The notes beneath the pieces are model-generated. The model saw nothing but the letters and a program-made list of their open reading frames with translations. It was not told the DNA's origin and did not search any database. The translations under genes and the position numbers were made by a program. A stretch of 43,732 nt of DNA from a virus, in IMG/VR virus record IMGVR_UViG_3300025010_002037, positions 1 through 43,732 of that record; one strand, 5' to 3'. This document shows positions 25,117 through 33,222 of the stretch, piece by piece (the stretch's first letter is position 1; each line of letters starts with the position of its first letter).

Positions 25117-25317
25117 ATGAAATTTTACATACAGATAAACGAAGATGGATACATAACGGATGCTATAAATTACGAATACGAAAAGTATATAGAGTGCCAA
25201 CTTCAGATACCACTACCTGATAAGTTTATAGCAGGGTGTTATAAATATTTAGGGAATAATCTTGTAGAGCGAGACGAAGAAAGATATAAACAATTGATTC
25301 AAGAGGAAAGTGAATAA
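25117..25317 (+). CDS. Small fibre-associated protein
   Basis: 66 residues, one base after the propeller gene. FYIQINEDGYITDAINYEYE, IPLPDKFIAGCYKYLGNNLV: the form of short proteins found after fibre genes in Firmicutes phages. AAGGGGGAACTGTAAT precedes ATG 25117. A chaperone or capping role is inferred only from position. Confidence 0.55.
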   Translation: MKFYIQINEDGYITDAINYEYEKYIECQLQIPLPDKFIAGCYKYLGNNLVERDEERYKQLIQEESE

Positions 25318-25318
25318 T

Positions 25319-25885
25319 ATGCAAAAGATTATATTTATAATAATTTTATTACTTACATTTCAAACAACGGTATTTGCAGACTACATAATACCTAATACCA
25401 CACCTATCTATAATCAGGGCAAAGCCCCAACTTGCGTTGCATATGCGATAAAAGAAGTTATAGAAATGCAAACAGGACAAAAAATAAACTACAAAAATAT
25501 TTATAAATACCATGAGCCTAACGGTGGAATGCATATTGATATAACACTGGACAAGCTAGGATTAGAATATAGCATATTATCAGATACAAAAGCAATAAGG
25601 CAAGCTATAACCGAAAACTACGGTGTATTAATAAATATACAAATGGATAAAAGTATTTACAAATTAAGTCGTAAAGGAATACTTGACAAGTCAAATCGAC
25701 CTACAAATAACTATCATTGTATGGTGATTATAGGTTTTACAGATACACATTGGATTGTACAAAATAGCTGGGGAAAATATTGGGGATGTAGCGGTCTATG
25801 CTATATCCCTTTTGATTACTCTTTAATAAATAGGTATTACATAATAAAAGGTGGTGATTTAACTGAAAGCATATTACGGAAGTAG
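25319..25885 (+). CDS. Secreted papain-like (C1 family) cysteine protease
   Basis: 188 residues. A signal peptide (IIFIIILLLTFQTTVFA, cleavage after about residue 20) is followed directly by a compact C1A peptidase: oxyanion Gln33 and catalytic Cys39 in NQGKAPTCVAYAI, His133 in NYHCMVIIGF, Asn149 in VQNSWGKYWG. All catalytic residues are present. No propeptide and no inhibitor gene are visible. ATG 25319 is preferred over GTG 25310, which overlaps the ribosome site. It lies between the capsid-fibre genes and the scaffold/protease gene. Substrate unknown; it could process a host surface protein or lysogen environment. Confidence 0.85.
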   Translation: MQKIIFIIILLLTFQTTVFADYIIPNTTPIYNQGKAPTCVAYAIKEVIEMQTGQKINYKNIYKYHEPNGGMHIDITLDKLGLEYSILSDTKAIRQAITENYGVLINIQMDKSIYKLSRKGILDKSNRPTNNYHCMVIIGFTDTHWIVQNSWGKYWGCSGLCYIPFDYSLINRYYIIKGGDLTESILRK

Positions 25886-27017
25886 ATTTTCGCAAAACAT
25901 GACTAAAACTCCTGAGGATTATTTGATATGCCATAACGTACCTATAGCACGTACAGGATGGTATACATATTTAGGGCAGGAGTTAGGAATGGACGAGTAT
26001 TATAACGAGCCTATAGAAGTGTATAGGGGTGAAGAAGAAGTATTTTCGCAAGCATCTATCGCATCGTTTGAGGGCAAGCCTACAACAGACGAACACCCAA
26101 CAACAGATGTTAGACCAGATAACTACTCTAGTATACTTAAAGGAATAGCAACAAATGTAAGACGTGGGGCAGGAGAAAATATTGATTGCCTAGTAGCTGA
26201 TCTAATTATTTATGACCCAATATTACAATCAGAAATAGAAGCAGGGAAGCGTGAAATATCATGTGGCTACGAATGCGTTTACGAGCCACTTGAAGAACCA
26301 AATAAATATCAACAAAGGCAAATTCGAGGTAACCATATCGCTGTTGTTACAAATGGTAGAGCAGGAAGCCGAGTTGCAATAAAGGACGAAAGTCCAATTT
26401 TAAAAAACGAAAGGAGAATTGATATGGGAAATCAAAAATCACCAAGTCTATTTGCTAAGATGTTCGCAGCATTTGCAAAAGATGCCGAACCTGAGGAAAT
26501 AGCAAAAGCGGTAGATGAAATGGGAACAAAAGAAGAGGCAAAAGATGAAGAACCAGACATCACGGGGAGATTAGCAAAGATAGAGGAAATATTATCTAAG
26601 CTAGTTAAAAGTGATGAAGAGGTGCATGCTGAATTACCAAAAGACGAGATGACAGAGCTTGAAAACGAACTATCAAAAGATGTCAACGGTGAGGAAAGTG
26701 CAACTATTTCACCTGAGGAAATTAAAGACGAAGAGCCAGAAGAAGAAAAGAAAAATTCTAATGACTCACTTTTAACTACTGTTAGAGCTATGAAGCCTAT
26801 AATTGCAGCAATGAAAGACCCAACAGAAAGAAAAAAGGCGACAGATGCACTTATTAAGTCAGTTAGAGGTCAAATGACAGTAAAGGATAACGATGCATCA
26901 AAGTTAGTTAAAATTATGAATGATAACGCAAAGGCACGTGACTCGAAGATGGTAGATAATACTGACTTCGGTAAGAAATGTGCTGAAAGAAATCCACATT
27001 TTAAAGGAGGAAAATAA
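25863..27017 (+). CDS. DUF2213 prohead protease/scaffold
   Basis: About 385 residues. The family usually begins AYYGSRFSxNMTxTPEGxLIC; here that sequence is encoded from CTG 25863 (KAYYGSRFSQNMTKTPEDYL), behind AAAGGTGGTGATTTAA, with a stop just upstream. So CTG is the likely start; ATG 25899 would cut off conserved residues. The N-terminal domain includes GKPTTDEHPTTDVRP and REISCGYECVYEP (putative protease); the C-terminal half is a charged coiled coil typical of scaffolds. Precedes the capsid gene as expected. Confidence 0.85.
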   Translation: MKAYYGSRFSQNMTKTPEDYLICHNVPIARTGWYTYLGQELGMDEYYNEPIEVYRGEEEVFSQASIASFEGKPTTDEHPTTDVRPDNYSSILKGIATNVRRGAGENIDCLVADLIIYDPILQSEIEAGKREISCGYECVYEPLEEPNKYQQRQIRGNHIAVVTNGRAGSRVAIKDESPILKNERRIDMGNQKSPSLFAKMFAAFAKDAEPEEIAKAVDEMGTKEEAKDEEPDITGRLAKIEEILSKLVKSDEEVHAELPKDEMTELENELSKDVNGEESATISPEEIKDEEPEEEKKNSNDSLLTTVRAMKPIIAAMKDPTERKKATDALIKSVRGQMTVKDNDASKLVKIMNDNAKARDSKMVDNTDFGKKCAERNPHFKGGK

Positions 27018-27019
27018 TT

Positions 27020-27325
27020 ATGATTGATGGAAATGTTCAAATAGTAAAAGAAGGATTAGGTATTAGTGAAACAAATGAATTAGACGTTGTAGACAAAGAC
27101 ATAGGAGAAGTTGATGATGTAGCTGTAACAGACCCGACAGATGATGCAACGGTAATTGCTGTATTAAAAGGATTACTAACAGAAATAAATACTCTAAATA
27201 CCTCAATAACAGATTTAAATACAGCAATAGGAACAACAGCTGATGCCGCGGTGTCGACAGCTGATACAAACGGTACGCTAATTGCACTTACTAAAGGTGT
27301 AATTACGCTAAACCAACCAGTATAG
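27020..27325 (+). CDS. Small capsid-module protein
   Basis: 101 residues, rich in Thr/Asp/Ala, with a likely trimeric coiled coil (VLKGLLTEINTLNTSITDLN). Repeated turn DATVIAVLKGLLT / NGTLIALTKGVIT suggests an internal duplication. Ribosome site AAAGGAGGAAAATAATT. Possibly a fibre anchor on the capsid. Confidence 0.5.
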   Translation: MIDGNVQIVKEGLGISETNELDVVDKDIGEVDDVAVTDPTDDATVIAVLKGLLTEINTLNTSITDLNTAIGTTADAAVSTADTNGTLIALTKGVITLNQPV

Positions 27326-27338
27326 GAGGAGATTAATT

Positions 27339-27848
27339 ATGCCAGGAAAAGTAATAGGAATATCATTGAATAATGGTTACCCAGGAACAATAGCAAGAAA
27401 TGGGGATGAGGTTTCAAAAACTCGTCCAGTTAAAGTAGGGACAAGTAATATAGCTTACGGTGACCCTGTAGTTTTAAATTCAGATGGAACAATACAAAAG
27501 TTTGAGGCAGCAGGAACAGATGTAACATTTGCAGGAGTTGCAATCCGGAAAGTAAAATCAGCATTAACTTACACAGTGCAAAATGCATACTATCAACCAC
27601 AAGAAGCAGCAGACATCCTTGAAAGAGGTTCGGTAACTGTTCAATGTAATGTAGGATCACCAGCAATAGGTGGAGCGGTTTATGTAAGAGTAGCTACAAA
27701 TGTAGCAATACCCGCAGGAGTAGTTGGAGGATTTGAGGCAGCAGCAGATGATGCTAATACAATTCTTATAACTGATGTTCAATGGGGTAGTACTAAAGAC
27801 TCAAATAGCGTTGCAGAGTTAGTAATTCTGACACGTAAAAACGTATAA
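27339..27848 (+). CDS. Capsid structural cement protein, gp24-like
   Basis: 169 residues. Pattern NNGYPGTIARNGDEVSKTRP, SNIAYGDPVVLNSDGTIQKF and FAGVAIRKVK is typical of gp24-like cement proteins that stabilise the mature capsid. Located immediately before the capsid gene. AGGAGGAGATTAATT precedes ATG 27339. Confidence 0.85.
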   Translation: MPGKVIGISLNNGYPGTIARNGDEVSKTRPVKVGTSNIAYGDPVVLNSDGTIQKFEAAGTDVTFAGVAIRKVKSALTYTVQNAYYQPQEAADILERGSVTVQCNVGSPAIGGAVYVRVATNVAIPAGVVGGFEAAADDANTILITDVQWGSTKDSNSVAELVILTRKNV

Positions 27849-27861
27849 GGGGGAATAGAAA

Positions 27862-28872
27862 ATGATAACAAAAACTTATGATGCAAGTAGCATGCTACAA
27901 ATGCCTAATAGAACAGGAGCGTTTACAATGGATGCGGCAGCAATAAGCGGTGGACTTACTTTTTTGGTTTCAGAACTAGAAAAGATGGATCCTAACCTAA
28001 GAGAACCATTAACATCTACAACATATCCTAGAGACATAGAAATTGAAAGCGGCGGTGGATGGGTTGACTCAACATCAGTAATGAATGTAGACTATGCGGT
28101 ATCTGGAGGCAACTCAGATAGTGTAGGTGGGGTTCAAAATGCAATAAAAAGGATACAAGCCAACGTAGGTAAAGACATTTATAAGGTATTACCTTATGAG
28201 GTTGCAATGTCAATCAAGTTTCAGGATTTGCAAAGAGGTAATATAACGAATAGAAGTCTTGAACAAATATACGATAATGGTATAAGATTAGACTTCGATA
28301 AATACATGGATATGAATGTGTATTTGGGCAATACAATTTACGGATTTTTTGGACTTATAAACGACACTACAGTAACGGCAGGTTCAGTTGCAACTGGAGT
28401 AAGTACAAAAACAACATGGAAAGATAAAACACCAGATGAAATATTATACGATGTAAATAAACTAATAACTGACGCGTGGGCAGCAGCACAATATGACCAG
28501 ACAGCAGTACCAAATCATATATTAATAGACCCAGCAAACTATGCATACATAGCAAGTACAAAAGTATCGTCAGCTGGGAATGTCACTATACTTGAATTCT
28601 TACTAGCAAATAATATCGCTAAGCAAAAAAGTGTTGATCTATTTATAGGTGAGTCAAGATTCTGTATAGGAGCAGGTACAGGAACAACACAAAGAATGGT
28701 AGCATACGTAAATGAAAAGAGATTTGTAAGTATGGATGTACCAGTACCGCTATCAAGGGTTATGACACAACCAAATGTTAACAATGCGAGTTATGATAGT
28801 TTATATATGGCTAACGTTGGACAAGTTAAGAAACATTATCTTGAAGCATTTAGATATGCAGACGGAATATAA
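27862..28872 (+). CDS. Major capsid protein, DUF2184 family
   Basis: 336 residues, forming the shell. Family features: TFLVSELEKMDPNLREPLTS near the N-terminus, YEVAMSIKFQDLQRGN, and the C-terminal IHL region VPVPLSRVMTQP and KHYLEAFRYADGI. HK97-like fold is known for the family. AAGGGGGAATAGAA precedes ATG 27862. Confidence 0.9.
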   Translation: MITKTYDASSMLQMPNRTGAFTMDAAAISGGLTFLVSELEKMDPNLREPLTSTTYPRDIEIESGGGWVDSTSVMNVDYAVSGGNSDSVGGVQNAIKRIQANVGKDIYKVLPYEVAMSIKFQDLQRGNITNRSLEQIYDNGIRLDFDKYMDMNVYLGNTIYGFFGLINDTTVTAGSVATGVSTKTTWKDKTPDEILYDVNKLITDAWAAAQYDQTAVPNHILIDPANYAYIASTKVSSAGNVTILEFLLANNIAKQKSVDLFIGESRFCIGAGTGTTQRMVAYVNEKRFVSMDVPVPLSRVMTQPNVNNASYDSLYMANVGQVKKHYLEAFRYADGI

Positions 28873-28884
28873 GGGGGTATGTTT

Positions 28885-29088
28885 ATGATAAGAATATTCA
28901 GTAAAAAAGCATTTGAATTTACAAACCCAGCAAATGTAAATGAAAAGTACAGTGTTAAAGCGTTAAGCTTTGATACTGTACCCGATTATGCAAAAGAAGA
29001 TAATTTATGGAAATGGGCATTAGCTGATGGAGATTTAGAAATATTTGAAGATGTCAAAGCATTTGTTAAACCAGAAAAAACTAAGTGA
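28885..29088 (+). CDS. Small head-module protein
   Basis: 67 residues (IRIFSKKAFEFTNPANVNEK ... VKAFVKPEKTK). ATG 28885 is 7 bases after AAGGGGG; ATG 28879 is too close. Such short proteins follow the capsid gene in many phages and are predicted beta-rich. Unknown role. Confidence 0.55.
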   Translation: MIRIFSKKAFEFTNPANVNEKYSVKALSFDTVPDYAKEDNLWKWALADGDLEIFEDVKAFVKPEKTK

Positions 29089-29098
29089 GGTGTTTTAA

Positions 29099-29602
29099 AT
29101 GTCACTTTATGGAAGTCTAAGCGATATCGAAATATCTGGTATCGTCTCGGATGCTTCCAACATTCGTGTTGGGGATAATCCAGTATATACAGTAGATGAT
29201 TTTTATATATTGTATCCACAGTTTGGGCAGAAAACAGACGGAACATACGTAGTAGCAACAGAAATACTTAATATGTACATAGCACTAGCAAATTCATGCA
29301 TAAAAGAAACTAGATGGCACAGTTATTGGAAGTTTGCAATGGGATTATTTATTGCACATTTTTGTACGTTGTGGTTACAGAGCACAGCAGACCCAGACAG
29401 TAATGCAGCACAAGTTGTGTCGAAGGGTCAGTCTTTAGGACTCATGGCTAGTAAAGCAGTTGATGGGGTTAGTGTTCAATATGATTTTAGTTCAGTTGCA
29501 AATGACTTAAATGGGTGGGCGGCATGGAAACTTACTATATATGGTCAACAGTTAGCTACATTTGGTAAATTAGTAGGTAAAGGAAATATGTATGTTTATT
29601 GA
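29099..29602 (+). CDS. Head-tail connector, DUF4054
   Basis: 167 residues. DDFYILYPQF, LNMYIALANSCIKETRWHSY and MGLFIAHFCTLWLQ match the DUF4054 adaptor pattern (gp6/gp15-like helical connector). GTGAGGTG precedes ATG 29099. Binds under the portal in the neck. Confidence 0.82.
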   Translation: MSLYGSLSDIEISGIVSDASNIRVGDNPVYTVDDFYILYPQFGQKTDGTYVVATEILNMYIALANSCIKETRWHSYWKFAMGLFIAHFCTLWLQSTADPDSNAAQVVSKGQSLGLMASKAVDGVSVQYDFSSVANDLNGWAAWKLTIYGQQLATFGKLVGKGNMYVY

Positions 29603-29611
29603 GGTGATTTT

Positions 29612-30181
29612 ATGTTAGATGTTACTATAAATGTAACTAACAATCTAGATATTACAGAAGATATAAAAAATAAACTAATGGAACTATCTAAAATGCAAGT
29701 ACTTGTAGGAATATCAGAAGAAAGAAGTAGTAGGGGTGAAGAAATCACAAATGCAGAACTTGCATTTATACATACAAACGGGATAAGAAAACGTGAAATG
29801 ATTGATGACATGCAACCAAATCTTAATTCTGGTATGCAGTATAAGCAAGCATACGATATGTATATACAAACTCACGGTTCTCCGTTTTGGCACTCTCCGC
29901 CTAGACCTATTATTGAACCAGCTATAGAAGATAGTAAAGAAGCTATAGCAGAGCAATTAAGGGAAGCTATACAGGCTACTCTTGAGGGCAAAGATGGAAC
30001 GATACATTTAAAAAAGGCTGGTATGCTAGGAGCAAATGCATCTAAAGCATGGTTTGAGAATTCTAAAAATGGATGGGCTCCAAACTCTCCGCTCACTATT
30101 GCCAAAAAGGGTAGTGACGTGCCTTTGATTGATACAGGAGAGCTTAGAAAGTCTATAACCTATATAATAAGGGAGAAGTGA
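29612..30181 (+). CDS. Neck/tail completion protein, HK97 gp10 or Mu G-like
   Basis: 189 residues: VLVGISEERSSRGEEITNAE, LAFIHTNGIRKREM, PRPIIEPAIEDSKE and GELRKSITYII, a pattern of the gp10/gpG virion morphogenesis family. GAGGTGATTTT precedes ATG 29612. Confidence 0.75.
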   Translation: MLDVTINVTNNLDITEDIKNKLMELSKMQVLVGISEERSSRGEEITNAELAFIHTNGIRKREMIDDMQPNLNSGMQYKQAYDMYIQTHGSPFWHSPPRPIIEPAIEDSKEAIAEQLREAIQATLEGKDGTIHLKKAGMLGANASKAWFENSKNGWAPNSPLTIAKKGSDVPLIDTGELRKSITYIIREK

Positions 30182-30185
30182 TAGT

Positions 30186-30542
30186 ATGCCTAAAATAAAC
30201 GTATCTGAAATAATAAATGACCAAGACTTCGCAGAGGATTACAAGGTATATAGAAAATCAGGTAGTTGGGTAGACGGTAGATGGGCACCAACAGAAAAAG
30301 CTATCAATTTTTATGGTGTTGTCACTGCGGCGGGAAACAAAGATATTATACAAGTACCAGAGGGTGATAGAACATCTCAAGTTATGTGTTTTCATGCTAC
30401 AAAAGAATTATATGTTACAAATTCTAAAGGTACATCCGACGAAATCCTATGGAGGGGCAAACGTTATAGAATACATCTTATAAAAGAGTGGGCTGACTTC
30501 GGATATTATAAAGCGTTAGCGACCTTGATGGAGAGTGATTAA
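30186..30542 (+). CDS. Head closure-like protein
   Basis: 118 residues, beta-rich: YRKSGSWVDGRWAPTEKAIN, FYGVVTAAGNKDI, VPEGDRTSQVMCFH, DEILWRGKRYRIH. Matches the size and position of stopper/head closure proteins between the gp10-like and tail terminator genes. Confidence 0.7.
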   Translation: MPKINVSEIINDQDFAEDYKVYRKSGSWVDGRWAPTEKAINFYGVVTAAGNKDIIQVPEGDRTSQVMCFHATKELYVTNSKGTSDEILWRGKRYRIHLIKEWADFGYYKALATLMESD

Positions 30543-30544
30543 TC

Positions 30545-31063
30545 GTGACATTAAAAGTAATTGAAAACTTATTCAGAAGCTGGACTTGTCTAATGCTAGG
30601 ACTAAATCCTATAACAGACAAAGTAAGAATTGGATGGCAGACATCAGGTGCCCCAGCATGGAAAATCAGTGAAGATATAATTTTTATAATGATAAATAAT
30701 GTAGATGATCCAATTATAAAGCAAAGAGACATAGAATACTCAAATAAAGATGCAGATAATGCTAAACAGACTGTAAGTTATACAAAGGTGCATGCTGTGA
30801 AATGGGTATTATACGGACCTAATAGTTATGAAAATGCAGAAAAAATAAGAAACGCAATATACTTGCAAGAATTTAAGGAACTGTTTAGTAAAAACAATTT
30901 GTATTTGATATTGGATGTTACAACCCCTACTAGATTTCCTGAATTATTTAACGGGAATTGGTGGGAACGTAGCGATTTTACAGCATCATTTAATGAATTA
31001 ATAATAGTATCTAATACAGTTCCTTATATTCAATCGGCAAGCTATGAAATCAAGAAAGGATAG
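30545..31063 (+). CDS. Tail terminator / neck protein
   Basis: 172 residues from GTG 30545. VIENLFRSWTCLMLGL, VRIGWQTSGAPAWKISEDII and a C-terminal FNELIIVSNTVPYIQSASYE, the form of phage neck terminator proteins in phages with a DUF3383 sheath. Confidence 0.7.
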   Translation: MTLKVIENLFRSWTCLMLGLNPITDKVRIGWQTSGAPAWKISEDIIFIMINNVDDPIIKQRDIEYSNKDADNAKQTVSYTKVHAVKWVLYGPNSYENAEKIRNAIYLQEFKELFSKNNLYLILDVTTPTRFPELFNGNWWERSDFTASFNELIIVSNTVPYIQSASYEIKKG

Positions 31064-31072
31064 GTGAATTAA

Positions 31073-32170
31073 ATGAATAATTTAACACTTTCAGATATAA
31101 TTAATTTGACAGTATCATTAAGTCCTGTTGCTACTGTAAGGGCAGGATTTAATGTAGGATTGATAGTTGGCACAACCGATGTGATAAGTGCAGTTACAAG
31201 AACACAAGAGTTTGCAAGTCTGTCTGAAATGATTGACGCGGGATTTGAAACCGATGACCCTGAATACTTAGCAGCAGGTTTATATTTTGGACAGTCTAAA
31301 GTACCATCTAAATTAGTTATAGGTAGATGGGATAATACAGGAACAGAAACAGCACTTCAAGCAGTAACAGCATGCAGAGCCTCAAATACAGATTGGTATT
31401 CTGTGTATTTATGTGATGCAGTTAAAGAGGATATTTTAGCAGTAGCAGGATATATAGAAACAGCATACCCTACATCAGTATTTTTCTATGATACAGGTGA
31501 TGCGGATGTACTTGCAGGAACAGCAGGGAATGTAATAGAAACGCTAAAAGGATTACATTATTCACGAACAATAGGACAATATTCAACGGATGATTATTCA
31601 ATTGTTGCAATCATGGGATATGCTATGGGGGCTAGTGATACAACGTATACATTAGCACTTAAACCTGAAACAGGAGTAACAACAGAAAACCTAACATCGG
31701 CACAAGTTACATCAATTAAAGGGAATAATGGAAATGTCTATGTAAATAGGGGTTTGACATATAATGTATTTGAACAAGGTGTTATGGCAAGCGGACAAGC
31801 ATTTGATGAGGTAATAGGACTTGATATACTTGTGAATGATATAAAAACATCTGTTATGGATGCATTAACAAGCAATTCTAAAATACCACAAACAGAAGAT
31901 GGTGTAAGTTATCTTGTAAGCGTAATATCTAGTGCATGCTTAAAGTCTAAAAATAAAGGGTTTTTAGCAGGTGGTCAATGGAACGCAGCTAACATACTTA
32001 CAATAGAAACAGGAGACACTCTCTCAAATGGATTTACAGTACTCGCGGACTCACTTGTCAATCAGTCACAAGAGGATAGAGAAGCTAGAAAATCTCCAAC
32101 AATATATGTACTGTTAAAATTGGCAGGATCTATAGAACACGTGGTTATTAGTGTAAATGTTAACAGATAA
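31073..32170 (+). CDS. Tail sheath protein, DUF3383
   Basis: 365 residues. LTLSDIINLTVSLSPVATVR, FNVGLIVGTTDVI, EYLAAGLYFGQSKVPSKLVI, GRWDNTGTE and the C-terminal ADSLVNQSQEDREARKSP are family hallmarks. DUF3383 forms the contractile sheath in Pam3/Bcep1-type phages, so this phage has a contractile tail. TAGGTGAATTAA precedes ATG 31073. Confidence 0.88.
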   Translation: MNNLTLSDIINLTVSLSPVATVRAGFNVGLIVGTTDVISAVTRTQEFASLSEMIDAGFETDDPEYLAAGLYFGQSKVPSKLVIGRWDNTGTETALQAVTACRASNTDWYSVYLCDAVKEDILAVAGYIETAYPTSVFFYDTGDADVLAGTAGNVIETLKGLHYSRTIGQYSTDDYSIVAIMGYAMGASDTTYTLALKPETGVTTENLTSAQVTSIKGNNGNVYVNRGLTYNVFEQGVMASGQAFDEVIGLDILVNDIKTSVMDALTSNSKIPQTEDGVSYLVSVISSACLKSKNKGFLAGGQWNAANILTIETGDTLSNGFTVLADSLVNQSQEDREARKSPTIYVLLKLAGSIEHVVISVNVNR

Positions 32171-32184
32171 GAGGAGGAATAAAA

Positions 32185-32619
32185 ATGAATACAACGTATA
32201 GTTTTGCTGATGTGACTTTAACTATAAATCACCCTAAAGTTGGTAAATATATAGCATCTGGAGGGGGTATTGGTAGTATAAACTTGTCTATGAGTAATGA
32301 TAGAACAGTTCATGATATAGCAGCAGATGGTAGTGTTATGGTATCAAAAATAAGGGCAAGAAACGGGCAACTGTCACTAGCTATTCAACAAACATCACCA
32401 CTTAATAAGTGGCTAACAAAATGGTTTAATTATCTTGAAACCGCATCAACTTCGGCTTGGGCTGATACTACAGTAACTATTAGATGCCCTGTTATGGGAG
32501 ATTCTAAAATACTTACAGGAGTATCTCCACAAAAACAAGCAGATGTACCATATCAAGCACAAGGTCAACAGGTTACATGGAATTTAATGGCTGCTGATAT
32601 ACAGCAAGAAGCAGCTTAG
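32185..32619 (+). CDS. Tail tube protein, DUF3277
   Basis: 144 residues: YSFADVTLTINHPKVGKYIA, GIGSINLSMSNDRTVHDIAA, DGSVMVSKIRARNGQLSL. DUF3277 is the tube partner of the DUF3383 sheath. AAGAGGAGGAATAAAA precedes ATG 32185. Confidence 0.88.
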   Translation: MNTTYSFADVTLTINHPKVGKYIASGGGIGSINLSMSNDRTVHDIAADGSVMVSKIRARNGQLSLAIQQTSPLNKWLTKWFNYLETASTSAWADTTVTIRCPVMGDSKILTGVSPQKQADVPYQAQGQQVTWNLMAADIQQEAA

Positions 32620-32632
32620 GAGGAGAAGGTTT

Positions 32633-33061
32633 ATGAATAAAAGAGAAACATTTAAGGAAATAGAAATAAAGGGTAGAAAATTTAGAATAAATAAATTTGA
32701 TGCACTTACGGGTTCTTACATAGCTTATACATTGATGAATGAAGTATTGCCAATGGGATTAAACATGAAAGCTGGTATTCCAATGCCAAAGAATAGCACT
32801 AAAATGACAAAAGAAGCATTTTCAGAGCTACAAAAGGATTGTCTGAGGGTATGTGGCGAAATGTTAGATGCAGGGTTTGCTCCGGTTATCGATGAAAATG
32901 GTAACTGGGGTGTAAACGACTTAGAATATGATACAGCTACAGTCTTGAATTTGACCATACAGGTATTGGTGTCTAATGTATCAAGTTTTTTCGACGAAAG
33001 CCTCTTGCGTTCACTAACGGAAACTTTTTCGGATACGAGTTTGCAAGGTGCGAAAATATAG
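32633..33061 (+). CDS. Tail assembly chaperone G (zero-frame product)
   Basis: 142 residues made by normal termination at TAG 33059. RETFKEIEIKGRKFRINKFD, LTGSYIAYTLMNEVLP. It sits between the tube and tape measure genes, the standard place for tail chaperones. Near its 3' end the slippery heptamer T_TTT_TTC (32986-32992) is in the correct frame for -1 frameshifting into the T part. AGGAGGAGAAGGTTT precedes ATG 32633. Confidence 0.88.
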   Translation: MNKRETFKEIEIKGRKFRINKFDALTGSYIAYTLMNEVLPMGLNMKAGIPMPKNSTKMTKEAFSELQKDCLRVCGEMLDAGFAPVIDENGNWGVNDLEYDTATVLNLTIQVLVSNVSSFFDESLLRSLTETFSDTSLQGAKI

Positions 33062-33222
33062 ATGAATTTGCATATGCTCCCGTATTTGCTGAAATGTGGA
33101 GACAACATGAGGTGTGGGATGGTACTTATACATTAGATGACTTACTAGATGCACACGAGATTATGCAAGTAAAGGCAGAAAATCAAGAGAGAGCAAGGAT
33201 ATATGCACAAGAAAGTAGGTGA
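32633..33222 (+). CDS. Tail assembly chaperone GT by -1 frameshift
   Basis: After the TTC codon at 32990-32992 a -1 slip continues at 32992 (RRKPLAFTNGNFFGYEFARC, then IDEFAYAPVFAEMWRQHEVW) through 76 codons to TGA 33220, giving about 196 residues. The -1 frame has no start with a ribosome site, is open across the whole gap before the tape measure gene, and reads as a plausible helical protein (AHEIMQVKAENQERARIYAQ). GT binds tape measure protein in known phages. Confidence 0.85.
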
